DNA of 64,000 nt from Bordetella parapertussis (GTDB lineage: Bacteria > Pseudomonadota > Gammaproteobacteria > Burkholderiales > Burkholderiaceae_A), in contig CAMAXF010000001.1 of the NCBI GenBank assembly GCA_945862305.1, positions 186,001 to 250,000 on the forward strand. The letters are read 5' to 3'. The notes below the pieces were generated by a model. It searched no databases, was not told the DNA's origin, and saw only the letters and a list, made by a program, of their open reading frames with translations. The translations under genes and the position numbers were made by a program. This document shows, in pieces, positions 48,441 through 57,249 of the stretch (positions within the stretch are counted from its first letter, which is position 1; every line of letters starts with the position of its first letter).

Positions 48441-49595
48441 TCAAAGATTAGCCAGCCAGTCGGCTGCGGACACCACGGCCACCGGCCCACGCTGCTCAGG
48501 CTGCCGAAGATGGCGAACCACCTGTACCGCCGCGGCTTGGGGGAAGCATTCGGCCAGCTTGCGCAGATAGGTTGAGACGACGGGGTCCGCCCACTTGCAT
48601 TCCACCAAGACCGTGGGCTCGTTGTTCTGCACGATGCAGAAATCGATCTCGCGCCCGTCCTTGTCTCGGATGTATCGCAGCCCCATGTCCCGGCCATCTC
48701 TGTCCGTCTGGAGCTGAACATGGGTCAACAGCAGAACCCCGCAGGCATTCTCAAAGCGAGCACCGTCATTGCCCATGACCAGGCCCGTGTCATAGAAGTA
48801 GACCTTCGGCTCTTTGAGCAAGGCTCGAGCAATGTTGTGGTGGGCGGGGCGCACGAGGAAAACAATGTGCAGGGTTTCCAGAATGTCCAGATACCGCCGC
48901 AGTGTGGTCGGTGACACTTGTAGGTCTCTGGCCATCGATGCCAAGGAAATGGGGGACCCCACACGTTGCCGCAGAAGGTCTACAAAATGCTGCATCACCC
49001 GCACCTCTCCCAGACGCGAGAACTCCAGGATGTCATCCCGAATGAGGCCCTCCAAATAAAGGCGCCGCCAACGGGCAGCGTCCTCCACTCGTTCGGCCAA
49101 GAGCGGCTCCGGAAAGCCCCCGCGCGCCAGAATGCGGGAGAGCGCATCCTCAGCTGTTGATGAGGTGGCCGCCATGAACTCCGAGATGGTCACTGGGTTG
49201 AGGTGCCAGGCAAAGTAGCGGCCTGCCAAAGACTCTCCTGTCTGGCGAAATGCATCCAACCGTGCGCTGCCCGTCACCAGGATGGCCTGACCAGGTGCGC
49301 GTCCATCAAATACGCCCTTGAGCCAGTCTCGCCAGCCCTTCATCTTGTGAAGTTCATCGAATACGAGCATTGGCGCCGTGGGCGCCCAAGATTGAGCCAT
49401 CATCACCCGACGATCGGTCAGAACATCCCAGTTAAAGACCTGGGCCCCCGGGCGTTGACGGGCGAGTTGACGCGCAACGGTGGTCTTACCAGCCTGACGC
49501 GCACCGGACAAAAACACCATCTTGGTGGCGAGGTCACGCTCCAAGTGAGGCGCAATGGAGCGGGCGATGGGGGAGCGTTTCTGACTTTCTTCCAT
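48441..49595 (-). CDS. AAA_14/DUF4143 ATPase
   Basis: A 384-residue protein with Walker A GARQAGKTT, Walker B MLVFDELHK, sensor LVTGSARLDAF, the RGGFPEPLL motif, a winged-helix segment (ISLASMARDLQVSPTTLRRY) and the nuclease-like DUF4143 end with EIDFCIVQNNEPTVLVECKW, an E-x-D...ExK pattern. The family is widespread and its function unclear. The ATG at 49595 lies within the left arm of element E2, so the dyad overlaps the translation start. Confidence 0.85.
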   Translation of the reverse strand: MEESQKRSPIARSIAPHLERDLATKMVFLSGARQAGKTTVARQLARQRPGAQVFNWDVLTDRRVMMAQSWAPTAPMLVFDELHKMKGWRDWLKGVFDGRAPGQAILVTGSARLDAFRQTGESLAGRYFAWHLNPVTISEFMAATSSTAEDALSRILARGGFPEPLLAERVEDAARWRRLYLEGLIRDDILEFSRLGEVRVMQHFVDLLRQRVGSPISLASMARDLQVSPTTLRRYLDILETLHIVFLVRPAHHNIARALLKEPKVYFYDTGLVMGNDGARFENACGVLLLTHVQLQTDRDGRDMGLRYIRDKDGREIDFCIVQNNEPTVLVECKWADPVVSTYLRKLAECFPQAAAVQVVRHLRQPEQRGPVAVVSAADWLANL

Positions 49596-49646
49596 AATTT
49601 GCTATTTTAGTCGCGACTAAACAGGCTTTGACTGGAAAAAAGTCAG
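49581..49646. repeat. Nested palindromic element E2
   Basis: Outer arms CTGACTTTCTTCCA (49581) and TGGAAAAAAGTCAG (49633) pair at 13 of 14; an inner perfect palindrome TTTAGTCGCGACTAAA (49606-49621) shares the same centre, 49613.5. The distance from centre to the GACTTT start is identical to E1, and the right arm core TGGAAAAAAGTC is the same in both. Confidence 0.85.
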
Positions 49647-49713
49647 TTTTTCGAGAAAATTGAGGAGCCCGCCGGTCAGCCCGCCAGTCTCAACACACCA
49701 GTAAGCCTGCCAC

Positions 49714-50163
49714 TCAGCGCGCCGGCACCGTCCCGCCGGTGCCCCGCTCATTGATCACGGCCACCCGGGTGTTGCCAGCATTGTTGAAGAGCCGGATGCG
49801 ATGAACGGTGTAGAGATCATTGTTCACCATGAAGTGGCTCTTGGCCCCGCCGGGGCAGAGTGAGTCCGCCGGGAACTGTAGGGCATGAATGCCTGCGGGC
49901 AGAAACATGCTCACATGAATGATGGCCTGGGCCTCCTCGCCTTTTCTCATCAGCAGGGCCTCGGAGCCCGCGAGCTCGAAGGTCATGCCATCCACGGGCA
50001 CACAGGCCGCCGGAATGAGGGCGGGGGCATCGAGGGGGCCGGGCGCAGCGCCAGGAGCAGCCGGGGCTGGCGCGTTCTGGCCCCAAGCGCTCTGGGCCAG
50101 CAGGGCTCCACTGACCAGAGCGGAAGTCAGCAGCCGAACCGTCCCGCGGGATTCAAATTTCAT
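49714..50163 (-). CDS. Exported hypothetical protein
   Basis: I do not recognise the family. A signal peptide (LLTSALVSGALLAQSAWGQ) precedes an Ala/Pro-rich spacer and a ~110-residue beta-rich domain with two cysteines (PAACVPVDGMTFELAG, FPADSLCPGGAKSHF) that may form a disulfide. ATG 50163 was chosen; ATG 50169 is equally possible and neither has a strong ribosome site. It diverges from the Sel1 gene with 57 bases between starts. Confidence 0.6.
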   Translation of the reverse strand: MKFESRGTVRLLTSALVSGALLAQSAWGQNAPAPAAPGAAPGPLDAPALIPAACVPVDGMTFELAGSEALLMRKGEEAQAIIHVSMFLPAGIHALQFPADSLCPGGAKSHFMVNNDLYTVHRIRLFNNAGNTRVAVINERGTGGTVPAR

Positions 50164-50220
50164 GTGCATGCTGTGGAATCGGATGCAATAAGCCAGGGTT
50201 GAGTGCTTTAAGATCAAGCC

Positions 50221-51066
50221 ATGAGCACATTGTCCGCCAACTCCTCGCCCGCGTGGATCCCCAAAGCCGTAACGGTGCCGCGCGCGATGGTCGCTTTACG
50301 AACCTTGGTATTCGCCCTGTTGGTGGTCACACTGGTGACATCCATTACCACACTCATGCCGTGGTCTTCGGCCCACGCCCAGGCCCCGGCGGCGGACAAC
50401 GACCCGAACCGCCCCTTCAATGCCCAGCTCCAGGCAGGCCTCTCGGCCCTGGAGCGCAAGCACTACTCTACGGCCCTTCGGTCTTGGGGGCCCCTGGCCA
50501 ATTCCGGTGAACCCCGGGCCCAGAACAACATGGGCATCATGTACGAGCGCGGCTGGGGGGTCACCCAGAGCTACACCGAGGCCATGTCCTGGTACCGCAG
50601 GGCGGCCGATCAAGCCCTGCCTGAGGCCCAGTACAACCTGGGCACGCTTTATCACAATGGCTATGGCACCGAGGTGAACAACAGCCAGGCCGTCTTCTGG
50701 TTCAAGAAGGCTGCAGAGCAGAACCTGCCCGACGCCATGTACATGATGGGCCTGCACCTCTATGAGGGCAAAGGCATTCGGCAGGACAAAATGGCTGCCA
50801 AGTTCCAGTTCTTGAAGGCGGCCCGACGCGGCAATGTGAATGCCCAGTTCATGGCGGGCTACACCTTCATGGATGAGGCCGCGGGCAAGCCTGATTTGGT
50901 GGCAGCCCACGCTTGGGCCACCGTCTCCCAGCTCAATGGCTATGAGGGCGCTGTGGAGATCCTCAACTTCACGCAGTTCAAGTTAAAGCGAACCGAGATT
51001 GACCTCGCGCTGAACATGGCGCGGCGCTGCAGAACTTCCGGCTATCGGGACTGCCCGGGCAACTAG
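50221..51066 (+). CDS. Exported Sel1-repeat protein
   Basis: After a long signal segment with a hydrophobic helix (ALRTLVFALLVVTLVTSITT, ~residues 25-45) come at least three Sel1-like repeats (PRAQNNMGIMYERGWGVTQS, PEAQYNLGTLYHNGYGTEVN, PDAMYMMGLHLYEGKGIRQD) and one degenerate one. Sel1 proteins act as periplasmic scaffolds; some support motility (MotX-like), but no MotX-specific feature is visible. It overlaps the 3' end of the convergent vapC-like gene by four bases. Confidence 0.72.
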   Translation: MSTLSANSSPAWIPKAVTVPRAMVALRTLVFALLVVTLVTSITTLMPWSSAHAQAPAADNDPNRPFNAQLQAGLSALERKHYSTALRSWGPLANSGEPRAQNNMGIMYERGWGVTQSYTEAMSWYRRAADQALPEAQYNLGTLYHNGYGTEVNNSQAVFWFKKAAEQNLPDAMYMMGLHLYEGKGIRQDKMAAKFQFLKAARRGNVNAQFMAGYTFMDEAAGKPDLVAAHAWATVSQLNGYEGAVEILNFTQFKLKRTEIDLALNMARRCRTSGYRDCPGN

Positions 51067-51494
51067 CCTCTGGACTCCTGTAAAGGGTTCAACACCTTGA
51101 GCCCTTCAATGTCCTCGAAGTCTTTGTCATTCAGCGTAATCAGGGCGAGGTTGTGCTGAGTCGCGCAGGCAGCGATATGGGCGTCTGCCAATGAAATGGG
51201 CTTTCCAGCGCGCTCCCGAGCGGCCCGGATATGGGCTGTGAGATGTGCTGTGCTGGCATCGATGGGCAGGCACCTTTGGCCGTAGGCATTCTCGAACAAG
51301 TCGATCACGCTGGCCTCTAGAACTGTGCGTCGGCGGCCCTCCGGGAGGCGCAACACCCCAAACATCATCTCTGAGATCGAGACACAGCACACCCACTGTG
51401 TCTCAAGGGGGGCGCTGTCGAGAAATCGCAGCACCGCGGCATTGGGCTGGGGCCGCAGTGGCTCGGAGAGCACATTGGTGTCGAGCAGCAGCAT
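51063..51494 (-). CDS. VapC/FitB-type PIN toxin
   Basis: A 143-residue PIN-domain ribonuclease with the acidic active-site set: LLDTNVLSE, SISEMMFGVL, SLADAHIAACA and LITLNDKDF. The neighbour upstream is a FitA-like antitoxin ending six bases before it, so this is a FitB-type pair. Confidence 0.9.
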   Translation of the reverse strand: MLLLDTNVLSEPLRPQPNAAVLRFLDSAPLETQWVCCVSISEMMFGVLRLPEGRRRTVLEASVIDLFENAYGQRCLPIDASTAHLTAHIRAARERAGKPISLADAHIAACATQHNLALITLNDKDFEDIEGLKVLNPLQESRG

Positions 51495-51500
51495 GAGCGC

Positions 51501-51773
51501 CTACTCAAAGGATGGGATGCGATGGTCCGAGGATGGGCCGGCGTCTCGGTCGACCCAATCGATCTCTTTTGAATCCTTTGCATACAACCCAGCAATGTCA
51601 TGGTGGGCCCGAAATTGGGTGGCCCACCCAAGCGTGGGGGGGGTGCTGACCGAAACAGCTTCTCTCAGAATGATTCTTGCCTCTTCCTCCATCGAATGGC
51701 CGCGAAGGGCGGCCCGCCGTCGCAAGGCTTCTTTGGTTTGGGAGGGAATTTTTCGAATGATGAGTGATTCCAC
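51501..51773 (-). CDS. FitA-type antitoxin
   Basis: A 90-residue protein with a ribbon-helix-helix at the N-terminus (SLIIRKIPSQTKEALRRRAA, GHSMEEEARIILREA) and a C-terminal toxin-binding tail (FRAHHDIAGLYAKD). Its start is nine bases from a 29-base inverted repeat that should be its operator. Confidence 0.85.
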   Translation of the reverse strand: MESLIIRKIPSQTKEALRRRAALRGHSMEEEARIILREAVSVSTPPTLGWATQFRAHHDIAGLYAKDSKEIDWVDRDAGPSSDHRIPSFE

Positions 51774-51781
51774 GGGGGGCG

Positions 51782-51810
51782 CCTAAGATTGATATCAACG
51801 ATATCTTAGG
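51782..51810 (-). promoter_or_regulatory. Operator of the FitA/FitB-like pair
   Basis: CCTAAGAT (51782) and ATCTTAGG (51803) form 8-bp perfect arms around a centre that contains GATATC and GATAT repeats. It lies eight bases upstream of the antitoxin start. Confidence 0.7.
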
Positions 51811-51849
51811 GGGTATGCCTCCTGTGGTCAAGCCCCTAGATGGCCGATT

Positions 51850-51907
51850 CTTGCCGGACAATCCTTGCCGTCGGAAAGCCGTCGCCGCTTTTTGGCATAA
51901 CGGTTGC
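51850..51907 (+). promoter_or_regulatory. Sigma-54 promoter of fleR-fliEFGHIJ with TTGCCG sites
   Basis: TGGCATAACGGTTGC (51893-51907) matches the sigma-54 pattern with GG and GC 12 bases apart. Two direct CTTGCCG copies lie at 51850 and 51864, 24-37 bases upstream of the -24 box. The fleR GTG is ~25 bases after the predicted transcript start. Confidence 0.78.
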
Positions 51908-51944
51908 TTAATCCACACCGAACCATTCCCAAAGGGGTGTTGCG

Positions 51945-53495
51945 GTGAGCGAAAACGACAACCAAGCATGCAATGCACTCTGGCTAGATCCATACCAGCC
52001 AGCCGGTGAGACCGAGCGTGCGCGCCTTGCAGCCGCGGGCTTGAGCCTGCTGCCCGTGCGCACCCTGGAAGACCTGCGCCATGCCTTAAAGACTGCCAAG
52101 ACGGTGGTCGTGCGCCTGATGGACTCCACTGAACTGCTCACCGAGGTGCGCCGGCTCGTGGAGGCCTTCAAGAAAGACATTCCGGTCATCTGCCGTTCCA
52201 CCCCGGGCCAGATGGGCCTGGCCGTGGAGGCCATGCGCGAGGGCGCATGCCATGTGATTCCCGCAGACGACTACACCGAGCAAGCCTGGCGTGCGGCGCT
52301 GGCCCATGTCTCGGCCGCAGAGAAGGTGACGCCTTCTTATGCCGAGCCCACCATTGCCACGGTGCCCGGCCTCGCTGCCGACAAGCCCCGTGCGCAGGCC
52401 AAGGCCGAGCAGCCCAAGACATTCGTCTTCGTAGACCCCATGAGCCAAAAGTTGTTGGCGCTTGCCCAGCGGGTGGCGCAGGCCTCGGTCACCACGCTCA
52501 TCACCGGCCCCACGGGCGCGGGCAAGGAGGTGCTGGCCACCGTTATTCATGAATCGTCGAGCCGGGCCAATGGCCCCTTCGTGAGCCTCAACTGCGGCGC
52601 CATTCCAGAGAACCTGATGGAAGACATGCTCTTTGGCCACGACCGCGGTGCCTACACGGGCGCCCACCGTGACCACAAAGGCATCTTCGAGCAGGCCCAG
52701 GGCGGCACCGTGTTCCTCGACGAAATTGGCGAGCTGCCGGCCAACCTGCAGACCAAGCTGCTGCGTGTTCTACAGGAGCGCAAGCTCACCCGCCTGGGTG
52801 GCCAGCAGACCATCGACCTCGACTTCCGGCTCATCGCCGCCACAAACAAAGACTTGAAGCAGGCCATGCTGGCCCGCGAATTCCGGGAAGACCTCTACTT
52901 CCGCATCAGCACCTTCCGCCTTGCGATTCCTGCGCTGCGCCAGCGGCCGGAGGACATCCTCCCCCTGGCCAACCAGATGCTGCGTCGGCATGCAGAGCCC
53001 GGCCTGGCCACGCCCACCCTTACGCCAGAATCTCAGCGCATTCTCTTGGCCTATTCCTGGCCCGGCAATGTGCGCGAACTCGACAACGTGATGCAACGGG
53101 CCATGGTGCTGTGCGCCGGCTACGACATTGAGCCCATGCACCTGCTCTTTGATGACCTCGGCGATGACCAGGCCTGGGCGGCCCTCACGGCCCCAGACCC
53201 CGATGCCCTTCAGACCGAACTTCCGCTGGATGCACCGGCCGCGGTGGCCGAGGCCGCCAATGCCCCGAGCATGGCCAATGGCTCAGCAACCTGGATGGCA
53301 CCCCATGTGCCCGCGGCCATGGACCCCGCCCAGCCCATCCGACTGCAGCAGGCCGTGAAGTCCAACGAACACCAAATGATTCTGCGGGCCATTGAGGCTG
53401 CACCCACCAAGGCCGAGGCCGCCAAGATGCTGGGCATCAGCCCACGCACCCTGCGCTACAAAATGGCCCAACTCAAAATGGCAGGTGCCGCATGA
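51945..53495 (+). CDS. FleR/FlrC/FlbD-like sigma-54 activator with degenerate receiver
   Basis: Residues 1-125 look like a receiver domain that lost its phosphorylation pattern: the acidic pair and the Lys-Pro loop are absent ([10 protein letters not shown] where a K-P would be). The AAA+ domain has [14 protein letters not shown] (Phe to Tyr in GAFTGA), FLDEIGELP and [11 protein letters not shown]. The C-terminal Fis-type helix-turn-helix is [21 protein letters not shown] degenerate receiver is a feature of FlbD; the position ahead of fliE matches FleR/FlrC. No fleS-type kinase is adjacent. GTG start with AAGGGG upstream. It overlaps fliE by four bases. Confidence 0.85.
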   Translation: MSENDNQACNALWLDPYQPAGETERARLAAAGLSLLPVRTLEDLRHALKTAKTVVVRLMDSTELLTEVRRLVEAFKKDIPVICRSTPGQMGLAVEAMREGACHVIPADDYTEQAWRAALAHVSAAEKVTPSYAEPTIATVPGLAADKPRAQAKAEQPKTFVFVDPMSQKLLALAQRVAQASVTTLITGPTGAGKEVLATVIHESSSRANGPFVSLNCGAIPENLMEDMLFGHDRGAYTGAHRDHKGIFEQAQGGTVFLDEIGELPANLQTKLLRVLQERKLTRLGGQQTIDLDFRLIAATNKDLKQAMLAREFREDLYFRISTFRLAIPALRQRPEDILPLANQMLRRHAEPGLATPTLTPESQRILLAYSWPGNVRELDNVMQRAMVLCAGYDIEPMHLLFDDLGDDQAWAALTAPDPDALQTELPLDAPAAVAEAANAPSMANGSATWMAPHVPAAMDPAQPIRLQQAVKSNEHQMILRAIEAAPTKAEAAKMLGISPRTLRYKMAQLKMAGAA

Positions 53496-53992
53496 TCGAT
53501 CGCACCAGCCAAGCCGCCGGCATTGCGGACATGCTCGCGCAGATCCGCAGCTTCCAGGCCCAGGTTCAGTCTCAGGTGGCGCCCCCTGCGGTGCCGGCCT
53601 CATTGAGCCCAACGCCTGGCATGACCCAACTCTTTCAGAACGCGATGGCCGCCCAGGGCATCTCGCCGCAGTCGCTGCCGCCCGCAACGGCGCCCGACAC
53701 CATGCCGAACGCGCCGGCCATCGACCCCAACGACCAGTCGGGCTCGGTCATTGCGCCGCCGGCCGTCAAGAAGCCGAGCTTTGGCGAAGTGGTGCGCGAC
53801 TCGATCTCCTCGGTCAACGACCTGCAAATGCGCTCATCGGCCCAACGGTCGGCCTACGAGAAGGGCGAGAACATTCCCCTGACCGACGTTGTGCTGGGCA
53901 TGCAGAAATCCTCGCTGGCCTTTGAGGCCACCCTCCAGATTCGCAACAAGGTGCTCAAGGCGTACGAAGACGTCTTGAACATGCCCGTCTAA
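53492..53992 (+). CDS. fliE: Hook-basal body protein FliE, extended
   Basis: The C-terminal ~80 residues are typical FliE (SFGEVVRDSISSVNDLQMRS, SAYEKGENIPLTDVVLGMQK, KVLKAYEDVLNMPV). It connects the MS ring to the rod. The protein has 166 residues against ~105 usually; the extra part is a Pro/Ala/Gln-rich N-terminal stretch. Confidence 0.92.
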   Translation: MIDRTSQAAGIADMLAQIRSFQAQVQSQVAPPAVPASLSPTPGMTQLFQNAMAAQGISPQSLPPATAPDTMPNAPAIDPNDQSGSVIAPPAVKKPSFGEVVRDSISSVNDLQMRSSAQRSAYEKGENIPLTDVVLGMQKSSLAFEATLQIRNKVLKAYEDVLNMPV

Positions 53993-54020
53993 TTTTTGAT
54001 GAACCCACCAGGACCTCACC

Positions 54021-56153
54021 ATGGCTGCTGACAATCCTTCCATGCCCAACCCCGCGATGGCCGCGGGTGTTCCCGTTCCGATGGGTGTGCCCAACGGTGC
54101 CAACCCCGGCGGAAACAACGGCGGCGCAGATGCCGGCAACGGCTCGGTCGCAGCCAACGCAGCCCAGGCGGCCACGCAGGCGGCAACACAAGCTGCGAGC
54201 CAGGCGGGCGCAGCCATTGCTGGCGGTGTGGCCGGTGTAAAACGAAGCATCGAGAGCCTGCCCGTCGTTCAGAACTCGCCCACCCTGAAAATGGTGCGCG
54301 ATGCCCTGAACCAGCCCTCTGTGAAAAAGGCCGTGCCGGGGCTGATTACCTTCTTTGTGCTCGTGCTGTTTTTGTCTCTCTACAGCATGATGCAGACCCC
54401 ACCCACGCCGCAGCGTGCGCTCATGCCGGGCATTTCTGAGACCGACCAGCAGCTCGCCATGGAGGCCCTCAAGATGGCCTCCTTCGATGCCAAGATTGAC
54501 CCCACCACCGGCCAGATCATGGTGCCGGGCGACAAATACCACGAGGCCCGCATTTATCTGGCCTCCAAGGGCATTCCCAAGCAGCCGGTGCCCACCGGCA
54601 TTGATGCCTTGGGCAACGAGAACGCGATGACCACCAGCCAGTTCATGGAGCAGGTGAAGTACATCAAGGCCATGGAGAACGAACTGGCCGCGAGCATCAC
54701 GCAAATTGGCACCATTCAATCGGCCCGTGTGCACCTGGCCCTGCCCAAGCAGAGTGTCTTCGTGCGCGACCGCGCCCTGCCAAAGGCCTCGGTGGTGGTG
54801 AGCCCCTACCAGGGCCGTGCGGTCACGGCCGGGCAGGTTGATGCCATTGTGCATTTGGTGTCTTCCAGCGTGCCCTACCTGGCGGCCCAGCATGTCTCGG
54901 TGGTGGACAACCTGGGCAACCTGCTCACCGATCGCAAAGAGAACACCCCGATGGGCCTCACGGCCGCCCAGCTCGCCCACAAGCAGCAGGTGGAGGAGAC
55001 CTACCGCGCCCGCATTCTGGAGATGCTCATTCCGGTGTTGGGCGAGGCCAATGTTCGCTCGCAGGTGGATGTGACGCTGGACTTCACCCAGAGCGAGGTG
55101 GCCACCGAAGATTTCGACACCTCCAAGCAAGGCCCCAAGACACGGTCTGAAGTATTGGCCGAAGACCGCAGCCAGCGCTTGAACGCCGAGGGCGTGCCGG
55201 GTTCGATCACCAACGCACCGCCGGCCCCCACGGATACGAATCTGGCCACGGGTGCTTCGGCCCAGGATGCCCTGCAGGAGAACACCACGCTCTCCAAGCG
55301 GGCCACCCGCAACTACGAGATCGACAAGACCGTTCGCTACATCAAGAACCCCTTGGGTGGTGTCACGCGTGTGTCCGTGGCGGTGGTCGTCAATGAGAAA
55401 CCTTCGCCCAAAGGCCCGGATGGCCAGCCCCTGTCGGCCGAGAACGGCGCCCCTGGTGTGGTCAATGGATACACACAGGAAGAGATTGATCGGTTGACCA
55501 ACCTGGTTCGTGGTGTGGTGGGCTACAAGGAAGGCCGTGGCGATGTGGTGACGATTGTTCCCACGAAGTTTGCCGAGCCCGAAGACACCTCGGTGCCCTG
55601 GTATGCCGACGAGGCGGTGATGCAGAACGTGAAGATTGCCCTGGCTGGACTCATCTTCCTGGTGATTCTCCTGACCATCGTGCGGCCGGTGATCAACCAC
55701 CTCACGGGCAAGACCATGGACATGGAGCAGCTCGCCAAGATGCAGGCCGAGCAGGAAGCGGCTGAGCTCGCCGCCCAGGCTGCGCTCGCCCCGCCACCTG
55801 CGCCAGTGGTGCTGGGCCCCGATGGCCAGCCGCTGCCGCCTGAAATGATTGGCCCGGATGGCAAGCCTTTGGAGGGCATGGTCATGGGCCCCGATGGCAA
55901 ACCCATCCCGGCCGACCAGGCTCCCCCCACCGAACTCTCAGACGCGGAGATGGGCATGATTGAACTCGAAGAGGGCGAGAGCCTGGAAGACATCAAGGCC
56001 AAGCTCAAACCCAAGAAGTCATCGATTTCCATCGACATGCTGAACACGGCAAACTCTTATGACGACAAGGTGGCGCTCATTCGCTTCCTGGTCTCTGAAG
56101 ACTCTGGCCGTGTCGCAAGCGTGCTGAAGAACATGATGCGGCCTGCAACCTAG
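54021..56153 (+). CDS. fliF: MS-ring protein FliF
   Basis: A 710-residue MS-ring subunit with an extended Ala/Gly/Asn-rich N-terminus (~80 residues), a first membrane helix (GLITFFVLVLFLSLYSMM, ~113-131), ring-building motifs (MPGISETDQQLAMEALKMAS, VHLALPKQSVFVRDR, ARILEMLIPVLGEANVRSQV) and a second helix (VKIALAGLIFLVILLTIVRP, ~536-557). The C-terminal tail (SIDMLNTANSYDDKVALIRF) binds FliG. A Pro/Gly linker with repeated GPDGxP segments precedes it. Confidence 0.95.
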   Translation: MAADNPSMPNPAMAAGVPVPMGVPNGANPGGNNGGADAGNGSVAANAAQAATQAATQAASQAGAAIAGGVAGVKRSIESLPVVQNSPTLKMVRDALNQPSVKKAVPGLITFFVLVLFLSLYSMMQTPPTPQRALMPGISETDQQLAMEALKMASFDAKIDPTTGQIMVPGDKYHEARIYLASKGIPKQPVPTGIDALGNENAMTTSQFMEQVKYIKAMENELAASITQIGTIQSARVHLALPKQSVFVRDRALPKASVVVSPYQGRAVTAGQVDAIVHLVSSSVPYLAAQHVSVVDNLGNLLTDRKENTPMGLTAAQLAHKQQVEETYRARILEMLIPVLGEANVRSQVDVTLDFTQSEVATEDFDTSKQGPKTRSEVLAEDRSQRLNAEGVPGSITNAPPAPTDTNLATGASAQDALQENTTLSKRATRNYEIDKTVRYIKNPLGGVTRVSVAVVVNEKPSPKGPDGQPLSAENGAPGVVNGYTQEEIDRLTNLVRGVVGYKEGRGDVVTIVPTKFAEPEDTSVPWYADEAVMQNVKIALAGLIFLVILLTIVRPVINHLTGKTMDMEQLAKMQAEQEAAELAAQAALAPPPAPVVLGPDGQPLPPEMIGPDGKPLEGMVMGPDGKPIPADQAPPTELSDAEMGMIELEEGESLEDIKAKLKPKKSSISIDMLNTANSYDDKVALIRFLVSEDSGRVASVLKNMMRPAT

Positions 56154-56163
56154 GATCACGACC

Positions 56164-57249
56164 ATGCCTGACGAGAAAAAAGACGAGAAAGCCGCCGGCA
56201 CGGCGGTGGTGCCTGCCGGTCCGGAGGCCCTGCCGGATTCCGTGCGTGAGGAGATGGATGCCCTCACCACGACCCAGCGGGCGGCCGTGCTGATGCTGCT
56301 CTTGGGTGAGCAGCAGGCCGCAGACATCATCAAGTTCCTGAACCCCAAAGAGGTTCAGGCCCTGGGTGCAGCCATGACATCGGTGGCCGAGCTCTCCCAG
56401 GAGGCGGTGAGTGCGGTGCTCGATGACTTCATCTCCACCATCAAGAAGCAGACCACCCTTGGGCTGGGCAGCTCCGATTACGTTGAGAATGTGCTGAAGC
56501 GCGCCCTGGGTGAGGACAAGGCTGCCTCGGTCCTGAGTCGAATCATGCCGGGCGCTTCGAGCAAGGGCCTGGAAATTCTGCGCTGGATGGATGCACGCTC
56601 GATCGCGGACATGATCCGCCTGGAGCACCCGCAGGTTATCGCCATCATTCTGTCGGTCTGCGACTACGACGTGGCTGCCGACGTGCTCACCTTCTTGCAG
56701 CCCGAGATTCGCTCGGAAGTGATCCAGCGGGTTGCGGCCTTGGAGACGGTGCAGCCCTCGGCCATGCAGGAGCTTGAGGCCATCATGAAGGAGCAGTTCT
56801 CCAAGAGTTCATCTGCGAAGTCGTCGAGCTTTGGTGGTGTGAAGGCGGCCGCCAAGATCATGAACTTCACCAAGAGCGACCTGGAATCTGCAATTCTGGG
56901 TGGCCTCAACGAGCTCGACCCCGACATTGCCATGAAGGTGCAGGACAACATGTTCTCCTTCGAGAACCTGGTGAGCGTGGACAACCGCAGCATCCAGACC
57001 CTCATGCGCAACGTGGAGCAGGACATGCTCATGGTGGCCTTGAAGGGCGCGACCGAGCCTGTGAAAGAGAAGTTCTTTGGAAACATGTCTACCCGCGCAC
57101 GGGCCATGTTCATCGACGAGATGGAGGCCAAAGGCCCGTTGCGCATCACCGACGTGGAGGACGCGCAGAAGGCCATGATGCGGATTGCCAAGAAGCTCTC
57201 CGACAAGGGCGAGCTGATGCTTGCAGGCCGTGGCGATGATTTTGTTTGA
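56164..57249 (+). CDS. fliG: Rotor switch protein FliG
   Basis: A 361-residue switch protein: AAVLMLLLGEQQAADIIKFL, the middle-domain RLEHPQVIAIILSVCDYDVA, and the C-terminal torque helix (MLMVALKGATEPVKEKFFGN, MSTRARAMFIDEMEA) whose charged residues contact PomA. The last 14 bases overlap fliH. Confidence 0.96.
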   Translation: MPDEKKDEKAAGTAVVPAGPEALPDSVREEMDALTTTQRAAVLMLLLGEQQAADIIKFLNPKEVQALGAAMTSVAELSQEAVSAVLDDFISTIKKQTTLGLGSSDYVENVLKRALGEDKAASVLSRIMPGASSKGLEILRWMDARSIADMIRLEHPQVIAIILSVCDYDVAADVLTFLQPEIRSEVIQRVAALETVQPSAMQELEAIMKEQFSKSSSAKSSSFGGVKAAAKIMNFTKSDLESAILGGLNELDPDIAMKVQDNMFSFENLVSVDNRSIQTLMRNVEQDMLMVALKGATEPVKEKFFGNMSTRARAMFIDEMEAKGPLRITDVEDAQKAMMRIAKKLSDKGELMLAGRGDDFV

